Origin: Actinocorallia sp. API 0066
Lineage (GTDB): Bacteria > Actinomycetota > Actinomycetes > Streptosporangiales > Streptosporangiaceae
Assembly (NCBI RefSeq): GCF_020991275.1
Contig: NZ_JAJLQY010000008.1
Location: 281,429 to 345,428, forward strand
Direction: 5' to 3'
Length of the DNA stretch: 64,000 nt
A model generated the notes under the pieces. The model had not been told where the DNA came from. It was given only the letters and a program-made list of their open reading frames with translations, and searched no databases. The position numbers and the translations under genes were made by a program. Of the stretch, positions 38,223 to 47,613 are shown one piece after another. The first letter of the stretch is position 1. Each line of letters begins with the position of its first letter.

Positions 38223-39160
38223 GCCCCGCTGGGCGGGTCGAAGGCGTGTGTTGGGTGTCTGCGGTAGGCGGCGGGCGGGATGCCGAGGGTGCGTTTGAAG
38301 GCGACGCTGAGGGCGCTTTCGGAGCCGTAGCCGACGGAGCGGGCGATGGACGCGAGGGTTCCGGTGCCTTCGCGGAGCTGCCGGGCGGCCAGTTCGACGC
38401 GCCACCGGGTGAGGTACTCCAGCGGGCCCTGGCCGACGGTCGCCTTGAAGCGGGCGGCCAGGGTGGAGCGGGAGACGGCGGCGGCGCTCGCGAGGTCCGC
38501 GACCGTCCAGGGGCGGGCGGGGTCGCGGTGCAGGGACGTCAGCGCCGTCGCGACGACGGGGTCGGCGAGGCCCGCGAGCCACCCGGACACCGCGTGCGGC
38601 TCGCGCGCCAGGTGCAGGCGCAGCACGTGGACGAGCATGACGACGGCGAGGTGCTCCGCGACCAGGGTGGAGGCGATCGGCTGGTCCGTCAGTTCCCGGT
38701 CGATCGCGGTCAGCGCCCACCGGACCGTCTCGGCGTGCGGTGTTCCGGCCGGGAGGTGCACGACGGGCGGCAGCCGGTCCAGCAGCAGCTCCTGCGCGCG
38801 GGCGCCGAAGGAGAACGCGCCGCCGATGAGGAACACGTCGTCGCCTTCGCCCGTCCTGGCGACGCCGCCCTCGGCCGCGGCGAACACGGCTTCCGCGTCG
38901 AGGGGGACGGCCTCCGGGCCGCTCCGCAGCGTGAACGGGGCGCGGCGGGTGAGGAGGTAGCAGTCGCCCTCCGCCAACGGGATCGGCGTGTCGAGCCCGT
39001 CGACCTCCAGGAGGCAGGAGCCGCGCCGCACGGCGTTGAACTTGACCGTGTCCGGGGCCGCGAACCGCACGGCCCAGCGGCCGCCCGCCGCCAGGCCCGC
39101 CGACAGGTGGCCGCGCGGCTCCAGCAGGGCCAGCACATCCTCAAGCGGATCCATGACCAC
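38219..39160 (-). CDS. AraC-family transcriptional regulator with cupin sensor
   Basis: 313 residues: an N-terminal cupin-type ligand domain (about 1-180) and a C-terminal AraC helix-turn-helix pair (WTVADLASAAAVSRSTLAAR and IARSVGYGSESALSVAFKRT). It is divergent from the SDR gene at 39239 with 78 bp between them, the usual layout for an activator of that gene. An ATG six nt downstream (MDPLEDVL) is an alternative start. Confidence 0.92.
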   Translation of the reverse strand: MVMDPLEDVLALLEPRGHLSAGLAAGGRWAVRFAAPDTVKFNAVRRGSCLLEVDGLDTPIPLAEGDCYLLTRRAPFTLRSGPEAVPLDAEAVFAAAEGGVARTGEGDDVFLIGGAFSFGARAQELLLDRLPPVVHLPAGTPHAETVRWALTAIDRELTDQPIASTLVAEHLAVVMLVHVLRLHLAREPHAVSGWLAGLADPVVATALTSLHRDPARPWTVADLASAAAVSRSTLAARFKATVGQGPLEYLTRWRVELAARQLREGTGTLASIARSVGYGSESALSVAFKRTLGIPPAAYRRHPTHAFDPPSGA

Positions 39161-39238
39161 CCCCCGATTAGACGATCGCTAAAGAGTGAAGGACTCTCAA
39201 TCATAGAGCGTCCAGCAGTCGTGTCGTAGCGTGAAGGC

Positions 39239-40207
39239 ATGAACAACAACTCCGAACTCCTGACCACGCCCTTCTCCTCCCACGCCAGCGCGGCCGAGGT
39301 GATCGAGGGGGTGGATCTGGCCGGGCGGCGCGCCATCGTCACCGGCGGGGCCTCGGGGCTCGGCCTGGAGACCGTCCGGGCCCTGGCGGCCGCCGGGGCG
39401 GACGTCACGATCGCGACGCGCCGTCCCGCGTCCGCCGAGCCGTTCATCAAGGAGATGTCCGACATCGGCGGTTCCGTCCGTGCGGCGGCGCTCGACCTGG
39501 CCGACCCGGCCTCGGTCGACGCGTTCACCCGGGCGTGGCGCGGGCCCCTGGACATCCTCGTCGCGAACGCCGGGATCCTCGCCCTGCCCAACCTCACCCT
39601 CACCCCGTACGGGTGGGAGGCGCAGCTCGCCACCAACTACCTGGGCCACTTCGCCCTGGCCGTCGGGCTGCACCCGGCGCTGCGGGACGCCGGGTCGGCC
39701 CGCGTTGTGGTCGTCAGCTCAGGCGCGCACCGGGGCGAGCCGTTCGACTTCGACGACCCGCACTTCGCGCGGCGGCCGTACGACCCGTGGGCGGCCTACG
39801 GGCAGTCCAAGACCGCCGGGATCCTGTTCACGGTGGGCGCCCGCCGCTGGACGTCCGACGGGATCACCGCGAACGCCGTCAACCCCGGCTACATCCTCAC
39901 CCGGCTGCAACGGCACGTCCCCGACGACACCATGCGCGCCCTCGGCGTCATGGACGACGACGGCAACCTGAAGCCGCTGCCGTACTACAAGACACCCGAG
40001 CAGGGCGCCGCCACCTCCGTCCTGGCCGCCGCCTCCCCACTCCTGAAGGGCGTCACCGGCCGCTACTTCGAGGACAACCAGGAGGCCCCCACCCTCCACG
40101 GCGACGAGGACCGCCCCGACGGCGTCGCCGCCCACGCCGTCGACCCGGACTCCGCCGACCGCCTCTGGACCTACGCCACCACCGCGCTCCGCCAGATCAG
40201 AGGCTAG
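39239..40207 (+). CDS. Short-chain dehydrogenase/reductase
   Basis: A 322-residue SDR with TGGASGLG (cofactor loop), NAGI, an active-site Ser (VVVVSSGAHRG) and YGQSKTA (catalytic Tyr and Lys). Length and the extra C-terminal segment resemble retinol dehydrogenase/WWOX-type SDRs. The substrate is unknown. It is probably controlled by the divergent AraC regulator and ends by overlapping the convergent YCII gene by 11 bp. Confidence 0.92.
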   Translation: MNNNSELLTTPFSSHASAAEVIEGVDLAGRRAIVTGGASGLGLETVRALAAAGADVTIATRRPASAEPFIKEMSDIGGSVRAAALDLADPASVDAFTRAWRGPLDILVANAGILALPNLTLTPYGWEAQLATNYLGHFALAVGLHPALRDAGSARVVVVSSGAHRGEPFDFDDPHFARRPYDPWAAYGQSKTAGILFTVGARRWTSDGITANAVNPGYILTRLQRHVPDDTMRALGVMDDDGNLKPLPYYKTPEQGAATSVLAAASPLLKGVTGRYFEDNQEAPTLHGDEDRPDGVAAHAVDPDSADRLWTYATTALRQIRG

Positions 40208-40769
40208 GGGCGGGGCGGCCGCCGGGCGTCCAGGGGTGGACGTCGATCGAGGCGTAACGGTCGGGCGTGAGCAGGGCGCGGGCGGACCGGGGGTCGGACG
40301 CCTGGACGAGGGCGGCGGTGCCCAGCCAGGCGGCGGCGTCGTCGGACAGGAGCGGGCCGTGGGCGACGAGAGCGGACGCGTCGGAGGGCGGGGTGAGATC
40401 GGCGGGGTCGCCCGAGCCCAGGCCGATGACGAGGTAGGCGTCGTCCAACCCCAGATGGCCTTCGGCGTCCCGCTCCATCGGGTGGTCCCACATCGTCCGG
40501 CCCAGCGTGTTCCGCCAACGGCGCAGCATGACGTCACGGTAGGCGCCCGCCTGGTAGCCGGGCTCGTCGAACGCGAACGCCCGCGCCGCCGCCGCGTCCG
40601 GCAGCCCGAGGAGGTGGACGCTCCCCGTCGGACCGTCCGGGCCGAAGGTCGGACCGCGCGCGATCATCGTGTCCGCGAACCCGTCCATGTACGCCCAGTG
40701 CTCCTCCACCAAACGCTTACGCAGACCCCGCGAACCCGCCCGATCCCGGTGATAACAGAAGAACTCCAT
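40197..40769 (-). CDS. YCII-related domain protein
   Basis: 190 residues with a YCII-like dimeric ferredoxin fold. The first half (MEFFCYHRDRAGSRGLRKRL, MDGFADTMIARGPTF) has the typical His/Asp-bearing YCII pattern, and the second half (LVAHGPLLSDDAAAWLGTAA) looks like a repeat of the domain. Function unknown in most members. It is convergent with the SDR gene. Confidence 0.8.
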   Translation of the reverse strand: MEFFCYHRDRAGSRGLRKRLVEEHWAYMDGFADTMIARGPTFGPDGPTGSVHLLGLPDAAAARAFAFDEPGYQAGAYRDVMLRRWRNTLGRTMWDHPMERDAEGHLGLDDAYLVIGLGSGDPADLTPPSDASALVAHGPLLSDDAAAWLGTAALVQASDPRSARALLTPDRYASIDVHPWTPGGRPAPSL

Positions 40770-41098
40770 GCACCAGTCATACCGACATGTAGCCCCAGAT
40801 CTGTCGACCGCACTGGCCAGGCACCGGAAGCGAGCGGTGAGGGCCCTGCCGCCGGTGTCGAGCGCGGCATCGGACGGACGGGAGAAACCGGGCTGAGTCT
40901 CCCTGATTCGCTCGTTCCGGGAGGATGACGGCGTCGGCGTTTAGCGGCTGGTCAAGCCGGTAATGGAGGCTTGGGGGTGCTGTGGGGGTCGGGGTGAGAG
41001 GTGGTTCGTACGGGCCGTCACAAATGCGGGGGCGTCGTGTCCTGGCTGGTGGAGACAGGCGGTGATCGACGCCGCCCGGGAGACAGGAGAGGACAGTC
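40770..41098. other. Intergenic region, nothing recognised
   Basis: About 330 bp between the YCII and NmrA-like genes, which point away from each other, so it should hold both promoters. A good ribosome site (AGGAGAGGA) precedes the gene at 41099. I see no further gene, repeat or strong hairpin. Confidence 0.5.
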
Positions 41099-41842
41099 AT
41101 GAAGATCGTGGTCATCGGCGGTACGGGACTGATCGGGTCGAAGGTCGTGGGTTACCTGCGCGGGCAGGGACACGAGGCGGTCGCGGCGTCGCCGAACACC
41201 GGTGTCGACACGCTCACCGGCGAGGGGCTCGCCGAGGCGCTGGCGGGCGCGGACGTCGTCGTGGACGTGTCGAACTCGCCGTCGTTCGAGGACGCCGCGG
41301 TGCTGGAGTTCTTCGAGACCTCCACCGGCAACCTGCTGGCCGCCGAGGCGGACGCGGGCGTCCGGCACCACGTGGCGCTGTCGGTCGTCGGCACCGAGCG
41401 GCTGCCCGACAGCGGCTACTTCCGCGCGAAGATCGCGCAGGAGCGGCTGATCGAGAAGTCGGCGATCCCGTTCTCGCTCGTGCACGCCACCCAGTTCTAC
41501 GAGTTCGTGCCGAGCATCGCCGACGCCGCGACCGACGGCGGCACCGTCCGCGTCGCCCCCGTCTCCTTCCAGCCGATCGCCGCCGACGACGTCGCCCGCG
41601 CCGTCGCCGAAACCGCGGTCGGCACACCGCTGAACGGCAGAATCGACGTCGCCGGGCCCGACCGGTTCCGGATGGACACGTTCTTCCGTGACGCTCTCGC
41701 CGCCCGCGACGACCCACGCCAGGTCGTCACCGACCCGCACGCCCGCTACTTCGGCGCCGAACTGGCCGACGACACCCTCGTCCCGGCGGCCGCAGCGATC
41801 CTGGGCGAGACCCACTACCCCGACTGGCCCGGCCACACCTGA
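41099..41842 (+). CDS. NmrA/SDR-like NAD(P)-binding protein
   Basis: A 247-residue atypical SDR with GGTGLIGSKVVGYLRGQGHE at the N-terminus, no YxxxK triad in the usual place, and a substrate region like NmrA/YbjT-type proteins. Many act as redox sensors or NAD(P)H-dependent reductases. It is tail-to-tail with the XRE regulator at 41932; such regulator/SDR pairs are common in actinomycetes, so mutual regulation is plausible. Confidence 0.88.
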   Translation: MKIVVIGGTGLIGSKVVGYLRGQGHEAVAASPNTGVDTLTGEGLAEALAGADVVVDVSNSPSFEDAAVLEFFETSTGNLLAAEADAGVRHHVALSVVGTERLPDSGYFRAKIAQERLIEKSAIPFSLVHATQFYEFVPSIADAATDGGTVRVAPVSFQPIAADDVARAVAETAVGTPLNGRIDVAGPDRFRMDTFFRDALAARDDPRQVVTDPHARYFGAELADDTLVPAAAAILGETHYPDWPGHT

Positions 41843-41931
41843 CACCCCGCACCGAGGCGCGGCGTCGCGATGCTGACGGTGTCCGCGTCCGCGCGCGGGG
41901 TCGAGACGAACCCGGCGAGGCTCGCCGGGGG

Positions 41932-42774
41932 TCAGCGGGTGAGGGCGGTGTCGTCGCCGAGGACGGACAGGAATCGGAGTCTGCCGTCGGAGTCGCCGCC
42001 CTCGACGGCGGTGAGGACGGTGAGGATCTGGGAGCCGCCGGGGTCCAGGAGGCTCTGCCCGTGCAGGTCCAGGGCGCCGACGCGGGGGTGTTCCAGCCGC
42101 TTGTCGGCGCAGTAGGGCCCGGTGACGGGCCGTTCGCTCCACAGGTCGGCGAACTCGGCGCTGTGTTCGAGGAGGTCGTCGACGAGGCGGCGGCTCCGGG
42201 GGTCGCGCGGGTCCCGGGTGTGGGCGGCCAGGAGTTGCGCGGTGAGGGCCCTGCCGTGCCGGGTGTGGTCCTCGGGCGGGGTGAGGCGCCGTTCGGCGGG
42301 GTCGGTGAACCACCGGTAGGCCAGGGCGCGCGCCGGGCCCGTGTGGGCGGTCTGGTCGCCGAGCAGGAGCCGGGACAGCCGGTTCTGCGCGAGGGTCTCG
42401 CCGAGGTGGTTGACGATGTGGGCGGGCGTGTCCTCCAGCCGTCGCAGGATCTGGAGGATGCCCGGCTCAGGCAGGTCGGCGCGGGTGCTCGGCGCGGGCG
42501 GGGGGTGTCCGGCGAGCCGGAACAGGTGGTCGCGTTCGTCGTCGGTGAGCCGCAGGGCGCGGGCGATCGCGCCGAGCACCGGCGCTGAGGGGCGCGGGCC
42601 GCGCCGCTGTTCGATCCGGCTGTAGTAGTCGGTGGACATGTTGCTGAGCGCGGCGACCTCCTCGCGGCGCAGCCCGCTGGTCCGCCGCTGGCGGCCGCGC
42701 GGCAGCCCGACGTCCTCCGGTTGCAGCGCCGCCCGCCTGCCGCGCAGGAAACGTGCGAGTTCACCGCGGTCCAT
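41932..42774 (-). CDS. XRE-family regulator with MmyB-like ligand-binding domain
   Basis: 280 residues. The N-terminal helix-turn-helix runs RTSGLRREEVAALSNMSTDY, then YSRIEQRRG. The rest matches the MmyB-like ligand-binding region (IVNHLGETLAQNRLSRLLLG, ARALAYRWFTDPAERR). The start at 42774 is chosen because GGAGGGG lies just upstream; the frame is open further but without a ribosome site. Probably regulates the neighbouring SDR or aldehyde dehydrogenase genes. Confidence 0.92.
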   Translation of the reverse strand: MDRGELARFLRGRRAALQPEDVGLPRGRQRRTSGLRREEVAALSNMSTDYYSRIEQRRGPRPSAPVLGAIARALRLTDDERDHLFRLAGHPPPAPSTRADLPEPGILQILRRLEDTPAHIVNHLGETLAQNRLSRLLLGDQTAHTGPARALAYRWFTDPAERRLTPPEDHTRHGRALTAQLLAAHTRDPRDPRSRRLVDDLLEHSAEFADLWSERPVTGPYCADKRLEHPRVGALDLHGQSLLDPGGSQILTVLTAVEGGDSDGRLRFLSVLGDDTALTR

Positions 42775-42877
42775 GCCGGTTTCCCCTCCCCCGATGCGCC
42801 TGGAACCACGACAACGCCTCCGGACGGGTGTCTGTTCCGCGCCGTGGGCCCCGGGGCGGGGGCCCCCGCGGGGCGGT

Positions 42878-44296
42878 TCAGCGGTCGATGGCCTTGGTCT
42901 CCAGGAACTCCGCGAGGCCCTCGCGTCCGAGTTCACGGCCGTTGCCCGACTGCTTGTAGCCGCCGAACGGGGCCCGGAAGTTGAGCTGCGCGGCGTTGAC
43001 GGCGACCTGCCCGACCCTGAGCCGTCGGGCGACGGCGGTCGCGCGGTCGGGGCTTCCGGCGACGGCGGCGTTGAGCCCGTAGACGGTGCCGTTCGCGATC
43101 TCCACCGCGTGGTCCTCGTCGGTGTAGGGGATCACCATGAGGACGGGTCCGAAGATCTCCTCCTGGGCGATCACCGAGTCGGGGTCGACGCGCGCGAAGA
43201 TCGTCGGCTGGACGTAGGCGCCGGTGTCGAGCCCGTCGGGCCGTCCTGGGCCGCCGACCACGAGGGTGGCGCCGTCGGCGATGCCGCGCTGGATGTAGGC
43301 GTCCACACGCCGGCGTTGTGCTTCGGTGGCGACGGGCCCGATGGCGGTGCCGGGGTCGGTCGGGTCGCCGACGGTGTAGCCTGCGGCTGCCTCCCGCAGG
43401 ATCTCCACGACCCGGTCGTGCAGCTCCTCGGGGACGAGCATCCGTGACCAGGCGCCGCACGCCTGGCCCGCGTTGGTCCACGCGTAGGCGAGGCCGCGTA
43501 GGACGGCTTCCTCCAGGTCGGCGTCAGGCAGGATGATGTGGGCTGCTTTCCCGCCGAGTTCCAGGGCGACCCGTTTGACGGTCTCGGAGGCCGCGACGGT
43601 GACGCGTCTGCCCGCGGCGGTGGAGCCGGTGAACGACACCATGTCGATCCCGGGGTGGGTGGTGATGGCCTCGCCGACGACGGGCCCGGTGCCGTGCACG
43701 ACGTTGAGGACTCCTGCGGGGAGTCCGGCGTCGGCGGTGGTCTCGGCGAAGATCCGGGCGGTCAGCGGCGCGATCTCCGACGGTTTCAGCACGACCGTGT
43801 TGCCCGCGAGCAGCGCCGGGACGACCTTCGTGACGAGCTGCTGGAGCGGGAAGTTCCACGGGGTGATCGCGCCGACCACGCCGATCGGCTCCCGCACGAC
43901 GAGGGAGTTGGCGACCTCCTCCGTCCACGGGAAGTCCTCGGCGGCGGCGATGGCCGCTTCCGTCGCCAGGACGGGCAGTGTCGCCTGCGCGGTCCGGGCG
44001 AGGGTGATCGGCGCGCCCATCTCCGCGGTGATCGTCGCCGCGATCTCCGCGCCGCGCTCCCGCAGCCCCGCCGCGACCCGCCGCAGGACCGCGGCGCGCT
44101 TCTCGGGCGGGGTCGCCGCCCATCCGGGCAGCGCCGCGGAAGCCGCCGCGACCGCCGCGTCGACGTCGGCCGCCGTGCCCCACGGGACGGACGCGACAAC
44201 CTCGCCGGTGGCGGGATTGACGACGTCCAGAACCGGCCCGGCCACGGGCACCGGACGTCCGTTGATCCAGTGAGCTGCAGTGATGCGTTCGTTCAT
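42878..44296 (-). CDS. NAD(P)-dependent aldehyde dehydrogenase
   Basis: 472 residues of the ALDH superfamily with PWNFPLQQ, the catalytic Glu in LELGGK and the catalytic Cys in NAGQACGAWSR, plus EEIFGPVLMV. All catalytic residues are present, so it oxidises an aldehyde to an acid; the substrate is not readable. The ATG at 44296 (MNERITAAHWINGRP) matches the normal family start. It is upstream of and co-directional with the XRE gene. Confidence 0.94.
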   Translation of the reverse strand: MNERITAAHWINGRPVPVAGPVLDVVNPATGEVVASVPWGTAADVDAAVAAASAALPGWAATPPEKRAAVLRRVAAGLRERGAEIAATITAEMGAPITLARTAQATLPVLATEAAIAAAEDFPWTEEVANSLVVREPIGVVGAITPWNFPLQQLVTKVVPALLAGNTVVLKPSEIAPLTARIFAETTADAGLPAGVLNVVHGTGPVVGEAITTHPGIDMVSFTGSTAAGRRVTVAASETVKRVALELGGKAAHIILPDADLEEAVLRGLAYAWTNAGQACGAWSRMLVPEELHDRVVEILREAAAGYTVGDPTDPGTAIGPVATEAQRRRVDAYIQRGIADGATLVVGGPGRPDGLDTGAYVQPTIFARVDPDSVIAQEEIFGPVLMVIPYTDEDHAVEIANGTVYGLNAAVAGSPDRATAVARRLRVGQVAVNAAQLNFRAPFGGYKQSGNGRELGREGLAEFLETKAIDR

Positions 44297-44505
44297 GCAC
44301 CCCAGCCAACCCGCCGACCGGAACAGCAACCAGGGACGACATGTCCCGTGATCCACGCCACACCGCCCGGCGAGACGGCCCCGGGACGGGCGCGTCGATC
44401 TGGCGGCTGTTCGTCGCCTACGCAAACCAGCGCAGCTGGGAGCGCACCGACGCGGGCAGGCGACCACCGCACCGACAAGCGCCTCCCGCTCCACCCCTCC
44501 CGCCG

Positions 44506-45429
44506 CTAACCCGCCCCGTGCGCCGACCTCCAAGGCTCCAGGTCGAGCCCGGGATACCGGAGCCCCACCCCGGCGAGTGTCTCCGGCGTCCAGTACGGGT
44601 GCCCTGGCGGTGGGAAGCCGAACACGCGCAGCTGCCTGGGGGTGGCCCGGTGCACGAAGTCCACCCAGCGCGGGTCGAATCCGTGTGCGGCCCATCCGGT
44701 CCGATGGCCCCACTCCAGGGCGGCGGGTCGGAAGCCGAGTTGCATGCTGAAACGGGCGCCGCCGGGCGCGGTCAGCCGGGTGCCGCGGTGAAACGTGCCG
44801 GTCTCGAACGCGATGACGGTCCCCGCCGGACCGGTCCCGGACACCTCCACCTCGTACAGGTCGGGGCTGCCGCTGTCGTCGTCGAACCGCCCGCCGCCTT
44901 TTCGTCCTTCCTTCAGGAGCCAGTTCGGCACGGCGGGGATGTCTTCGGTGTGCCTGCGTGGGACGAGGTGGGGCGGGCCGAGGTCCTCGGGGACGTCGTT
45001 GAGGAAGAGGAACATCTCCACCTGCCGGTGTTCGGGCGTGGTGCCGGGCACCAGGAGCGTGTGGTTGAGGTAGTCGCGGTGCAGGTCCTGGTCGTAGTCG
45101 CAGGCGCCCGTGTACTTCGCCCACGCTTCGGCCGAGGAGATCCGGATGTCGTCGTCCTCCAGGAGCGCCTGGGCGAGATCCAGCAGCCGGGGGTGCGCCG
45201 CGAGCAGGCTCACGGCGGTGCTCGCGAACGGGAACGTGTCGATTCCGGCGAACTCGTCGCCGACGAAGCGCGCCGCCCGCGGATCGGTGCCGTCGTGGAA
45301 CCCCTGCGCCGACGGGAACAGGGAGCCCAGCCCGTCCACCGCCGCCCGCAGCTCCCGCGCGGGAAGAAAGGCCGGAAGGACGACGAACCCGTCGGTTCGC
45401 CAGGCGCGTGCCGCCTCCGTGAGGTTCAC
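44506..45429 (-). CDS. Phytanoyl-CoA dioxygenase (PhyH)-family Fe(II)/2-oxoglutarate oxygenase
   Basis: 307 residues from the GTG at 45429 (VNLTEAARAWRTDGFVVLPA); a TTG at 45465 would add 12. An HxD iron motif (LHRDYLNHT) and a distal His plus Arg (FHRGTRL) form the facial triad. PhyH-family enzymes hydroxylate small molecules including natural products and amino acids; the substrate is unknown. It is next to the glycosyltransferase gene on the same strand. Confidence 0.85.
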   Translation of the reverse strand: MNLTEAARAWRTDGFVVLPAFLPARELRAAVDGLGSLFPSAQGFHDGTDPRAARFVGDEFAGIDTFPFASTAVSLLAAHPRLLDLAQALLEDDDIRISSAEAWAKYTGACDYDQDLHRDYLNHTLLVPGTTPEHRQVEMFLFLNDVPEDLGPPHLVPRRHTEDIPAVPNWLLKEGRKGGGRFDDDSGSPDLYEVEVSGTGPAGTVIAFETGTFHRGTRLTAPGGARFSMQLGFRPAALEWGHRTGWAAHGFDPRWVDFVHRATPRQLRVFGFPPPGHPYWTPETLAGVGLRYPGLDLEPWRSAHGAG

Positions 45430-45505
45430 TCGCGCAGCATGACCGGGGTGTGGCGAGCCCCGCAAACCCTTTTGTGTGCCTGAGCGTGCCGCGCGTGGCG
45501 TGGGG

Positions 45506-46681
45506 TCAGGGTAGGTGGGATTCGATTACTTCGGCGGCGCGGGGGGCGCCGCCTTCGGCCTGGGTTTGGGTGCGGAGTTGTGCGGTGCGGCGGGCGACGG
45601 TCGGGTTCGAAGTTAGGTCTAGGAGGGTGGTGCGTAGGGCTTCGGGGGTGGCGTCGGGGGGGTCGAGGCGGCGGGCGACGCCGAGGGCGACCAGGCGGTC
45701 GGCGTTCATGAACTGGTCGGCGGCCTGCGGGACAGCGATCATCGGGGTTCCGGCTAGGAGCCCTTCGCCGCAGCCGCCCATGCCCGCGTGCGTGACGAAC
45801 GCGTCGGCCTGCCGCAGGATCGCGGGTTGCGGCACCCAGGCGTGCGCCTCGACGTTCGGGGGGATCACGCCCAGCTCGGCCGGATCGACGTACCTGCCGA
45901 TCTGGAGCACCACGTGCCAGCCCGGCAGGTTCCCGTAGGCGGCCAGGCAGGCGCGGTAGAACTCCGGCTGCCGTGTGTAGGCCGACCCCAGCGAGACCAG
46001 CAGGACCTTCTCGGCGCCGTCCGGACGCCTCCAGCCGTCCTGTTCGGCGCGGCCGCCCAGGCAGGGGCCCGTGAACGTCACCACGTCGGTGTCGACCCCC
46101 TCCAGGTTCGGCTGCATCGCGCTCGGGATCAGCGCCACCGCCCGCGCGGGACGGCCGGAGAACACGGCCGGGTCGGTGGTGGTGGCGCCGCATCCGGCGA
46201 GCCAGCGCGTGAACCGCTCCTGGTAGGCGTCCGCGCCCGGCAGCGCCAGCATCGGCGCGGCGACCTCCTCCTCGTAGCCCTTCCACGCCACGATCGCCGG
46301 GGACAGCTGCACGCACGGACGGCCCTGCGACTCGGCCAGCGCCCGCGCCGCGTACGCTCCGATGTCGTACAGGTACACCTCGGCAGGGTCGTCGTCGTAG
46401 AAGGCCCGCAGTTGCGGCAGCATCCCGATCGCGTCGTCGAGGAAGACGCCCATCGCGCCGATGGGGTCCTCCGGCCAGTCGTTGTCGGCGACGGGCAGCG
46501 TCGAGGTGTAGGGGACGAACTCCGCCCCGGTGGAGGCCACCAGGTCGGCGGCCGCCGCGCCGTTGGCGTACGTCACCCGGTGGCCGCGCGCCACCAGCTC
46601 ACCGATGACCTCCAGGCTCGGCAGCACGTGGCTGACCGCGGGAATGCCGACCATCGCGATATGCGCACGGCGAGAAGACAT
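45506..46681 (-). CDS. Macrolide-type glycosyltransferase (MGT/GT1 family)
   Basis: A 391-residue GT-B glycosyltransferase with the C-terminal nucleotide-sugar signature THAGMGGCGEGLLAGTPMIA, then VPQAADQ, and the N-terminal acceptor-domain motif IPAVSHVLPSLEVIGEL. Relatives such as OleD and Mgt glucosylate macrolides and other hydrophobic drugs, giving resistance. A short open frame with its own possible promoter lies 105 nt upstream and may be a regulatory leader peptide. It is not obviously linked to the PKS cluster 20 kb away. Confidence 0.9.
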   Translation of the reverse strand: MSSRRAHIAMVGIPAVSHVLPSLEVIGELVARGHRVTYANGAAAADLVASTGAEFVPYTSTLPVADNDWPEDPIGAMGVFLDDAIGMLPQLRAFYDDDPAEVYLYDIGAYAARALAESQGRPCVQLSPAIVAWKGYEEEVAAPMLALPGADAYQERFTRWLAGCGATTTDPAVFSGRPARAVALIPSAMQPNLEGVDTDVVTFTGPCLGGRAEQDGWRRPDGAEKVLLVSLGSAYTRQPEFYRACLAAYGNLPGWHVVLQIGRYVDPAELGVIPPNVEAHAWVPQPAILRQADAFVTHAGMGGCGEGLLAGTPMIAVPQAADQFMNADRLVALGVARRLDPPDATPEALRTTLLDLTSNPTVARRTAQLRTQTQAEGGAPRAAEVIESHLP

Positions 46682-46785
46682 GAGAAACCCACTTCACAGA
46701 TCGACCGGAACAGGGAAACCGGGGCGTCACCTGGGCGCGGCGGTGACGACACACCGGAACACGGGGCGGCGCCGTCCCGTCGGCG

Positions 46786-46815
46786 TCAGCCGTAGATCAA
46801 GATCTGGAAGGACAT
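46786..46815 (-). promoter_or_regulatory. Possible leader peptide MSFQILIYG upstream of the glycosyltransferase
   Basis: ATG at 46813-46815 followed by eight codons and TGA at 46786-46788 gives MSFQILIYG, hydrophobic in the middle. A TAGTTT box lies 6-7 nt before the ATG and TTGGTG about 19 nt further up, so the leader would be nearly leaderless. Drug-responsive resistance genes often carry such stalling peptides. It is 105 nt before the MGT start. Confidence 0.45.
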
Positions 46816-47135
46816 ACCCCGAAACTACCCACCCCGCAGGGTCGAGCACCAACCGATTTCCCGCGACGGGGCGGGGCCGGGTCGCTCCCCTCCGTCACTC
46901 ACGACCGTGCGGGGGCTGCCGAGGTGCTCCTAGCGCCGACCCCCGACGCGCTGGACGACAGGCGGCGTCGCGATGCCGCGGGTGCTGTTGCCCGTCCGGG
47001 TCACATCGGCGAGGCGCGCGGTCAGGCCGCTGTTGGGGGGCGGGGTCCGGCGGGGGCTGGGGGCGGTGGGGGAAAAGCCGGGCGGCCAGGCATTTCTTCG
47101 TGTCGGGAGGGGGCTGGTGCCCTACGGTGCGGTGC
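46816..47135. other. Intergenic region between MGT leader and zinc-motif gene
   Basis: About 320 bp. The left end holds the putative promoter of the leader peptide and glycosyltransferase. The remainder is G-rich with no supported gene or clear hairpin. Confidence 0.4.
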
Positions 47136-47561
47136 ATGGGGAAGACGAGGGCGCAGTTGCGCGCGAAGTGGGCTGAGCGGGAGGCCGAGTACCAGCGGAT
47201 GCTCGGTCGCGGGACGGAGGACGGCCAGGACGCCTCGGAGACGGACGTCTCGCCCCTGCCTCCCGAACCGGTGAGGACGTCGGGCGGGCGGCGTCCGGTC
47301 GTGCGGGCGGCCGACGCGAAGCCGTACAAGGTCGACTGTCCGCGCTGTGCGGCCCCGGCGGGGCGGCCGTGCCTGACGGGGAGCGGCAAACCCGTCCGGC
47401 CGCACGCCGACCGCGTCCGGGAGGCCGCCGAATGGAGCGCGCGGCAGCCACCGGAGGCCGTCCCGGACGAGGAGGGGGGTGCGGCCCGGCCGAATCCGCT
47501 GGGCCTCCCCCATCTGGACTTTCCGGGACGTTACGCGGCCGCCGTGTCGGACGGCGGGTGA
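47136..47561 (+). CDS. Small zinc-finger-like protein
   Basis: 141 residues with a basic N-terminus (MGKTRAQLRAKWAEREAEYQ) and a compact Cys/His motif DCPRCAAPAGRPCLTGSGKP followed by RPHADRVREA. This CxxC...C...H arrangement is common in small actinobacterial and phage proteins annotated as zinc-finger or DNA-binding. No clear ribosome site precedes the ATG. It is convergent with the dipeptidase gene. Confidence 0.65.
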   Translation: MGKTRAQLRAKWAEREAEYQRMLGRGTEDGQDASETDVSPLPPEPVRTSGGRRPVVRAADAKPYKVDCPRCAAPAGRPCLTGSGKPVRPHADRVREAAEWSARQPPEAVPDEEGGAARPNPLGLPHLDFPGRYAAAVSDGG

Positions 47562-47613
47562 CGGGTCGTCGTGGTGTCTCCGGGCTCCGTGGTGGAGCCC
47601 GGAGACGGCGGGT

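Noticed and set aside
45506..46681. Macrolide-type glycosyltransferase as a tailoring enzyme of the tetronate cluster
   Set aside because: It lies more than 20 kb from the cluster edge, beyond two disrupted regions and several unrelated genes, and no deoxysugar genes accompany it.
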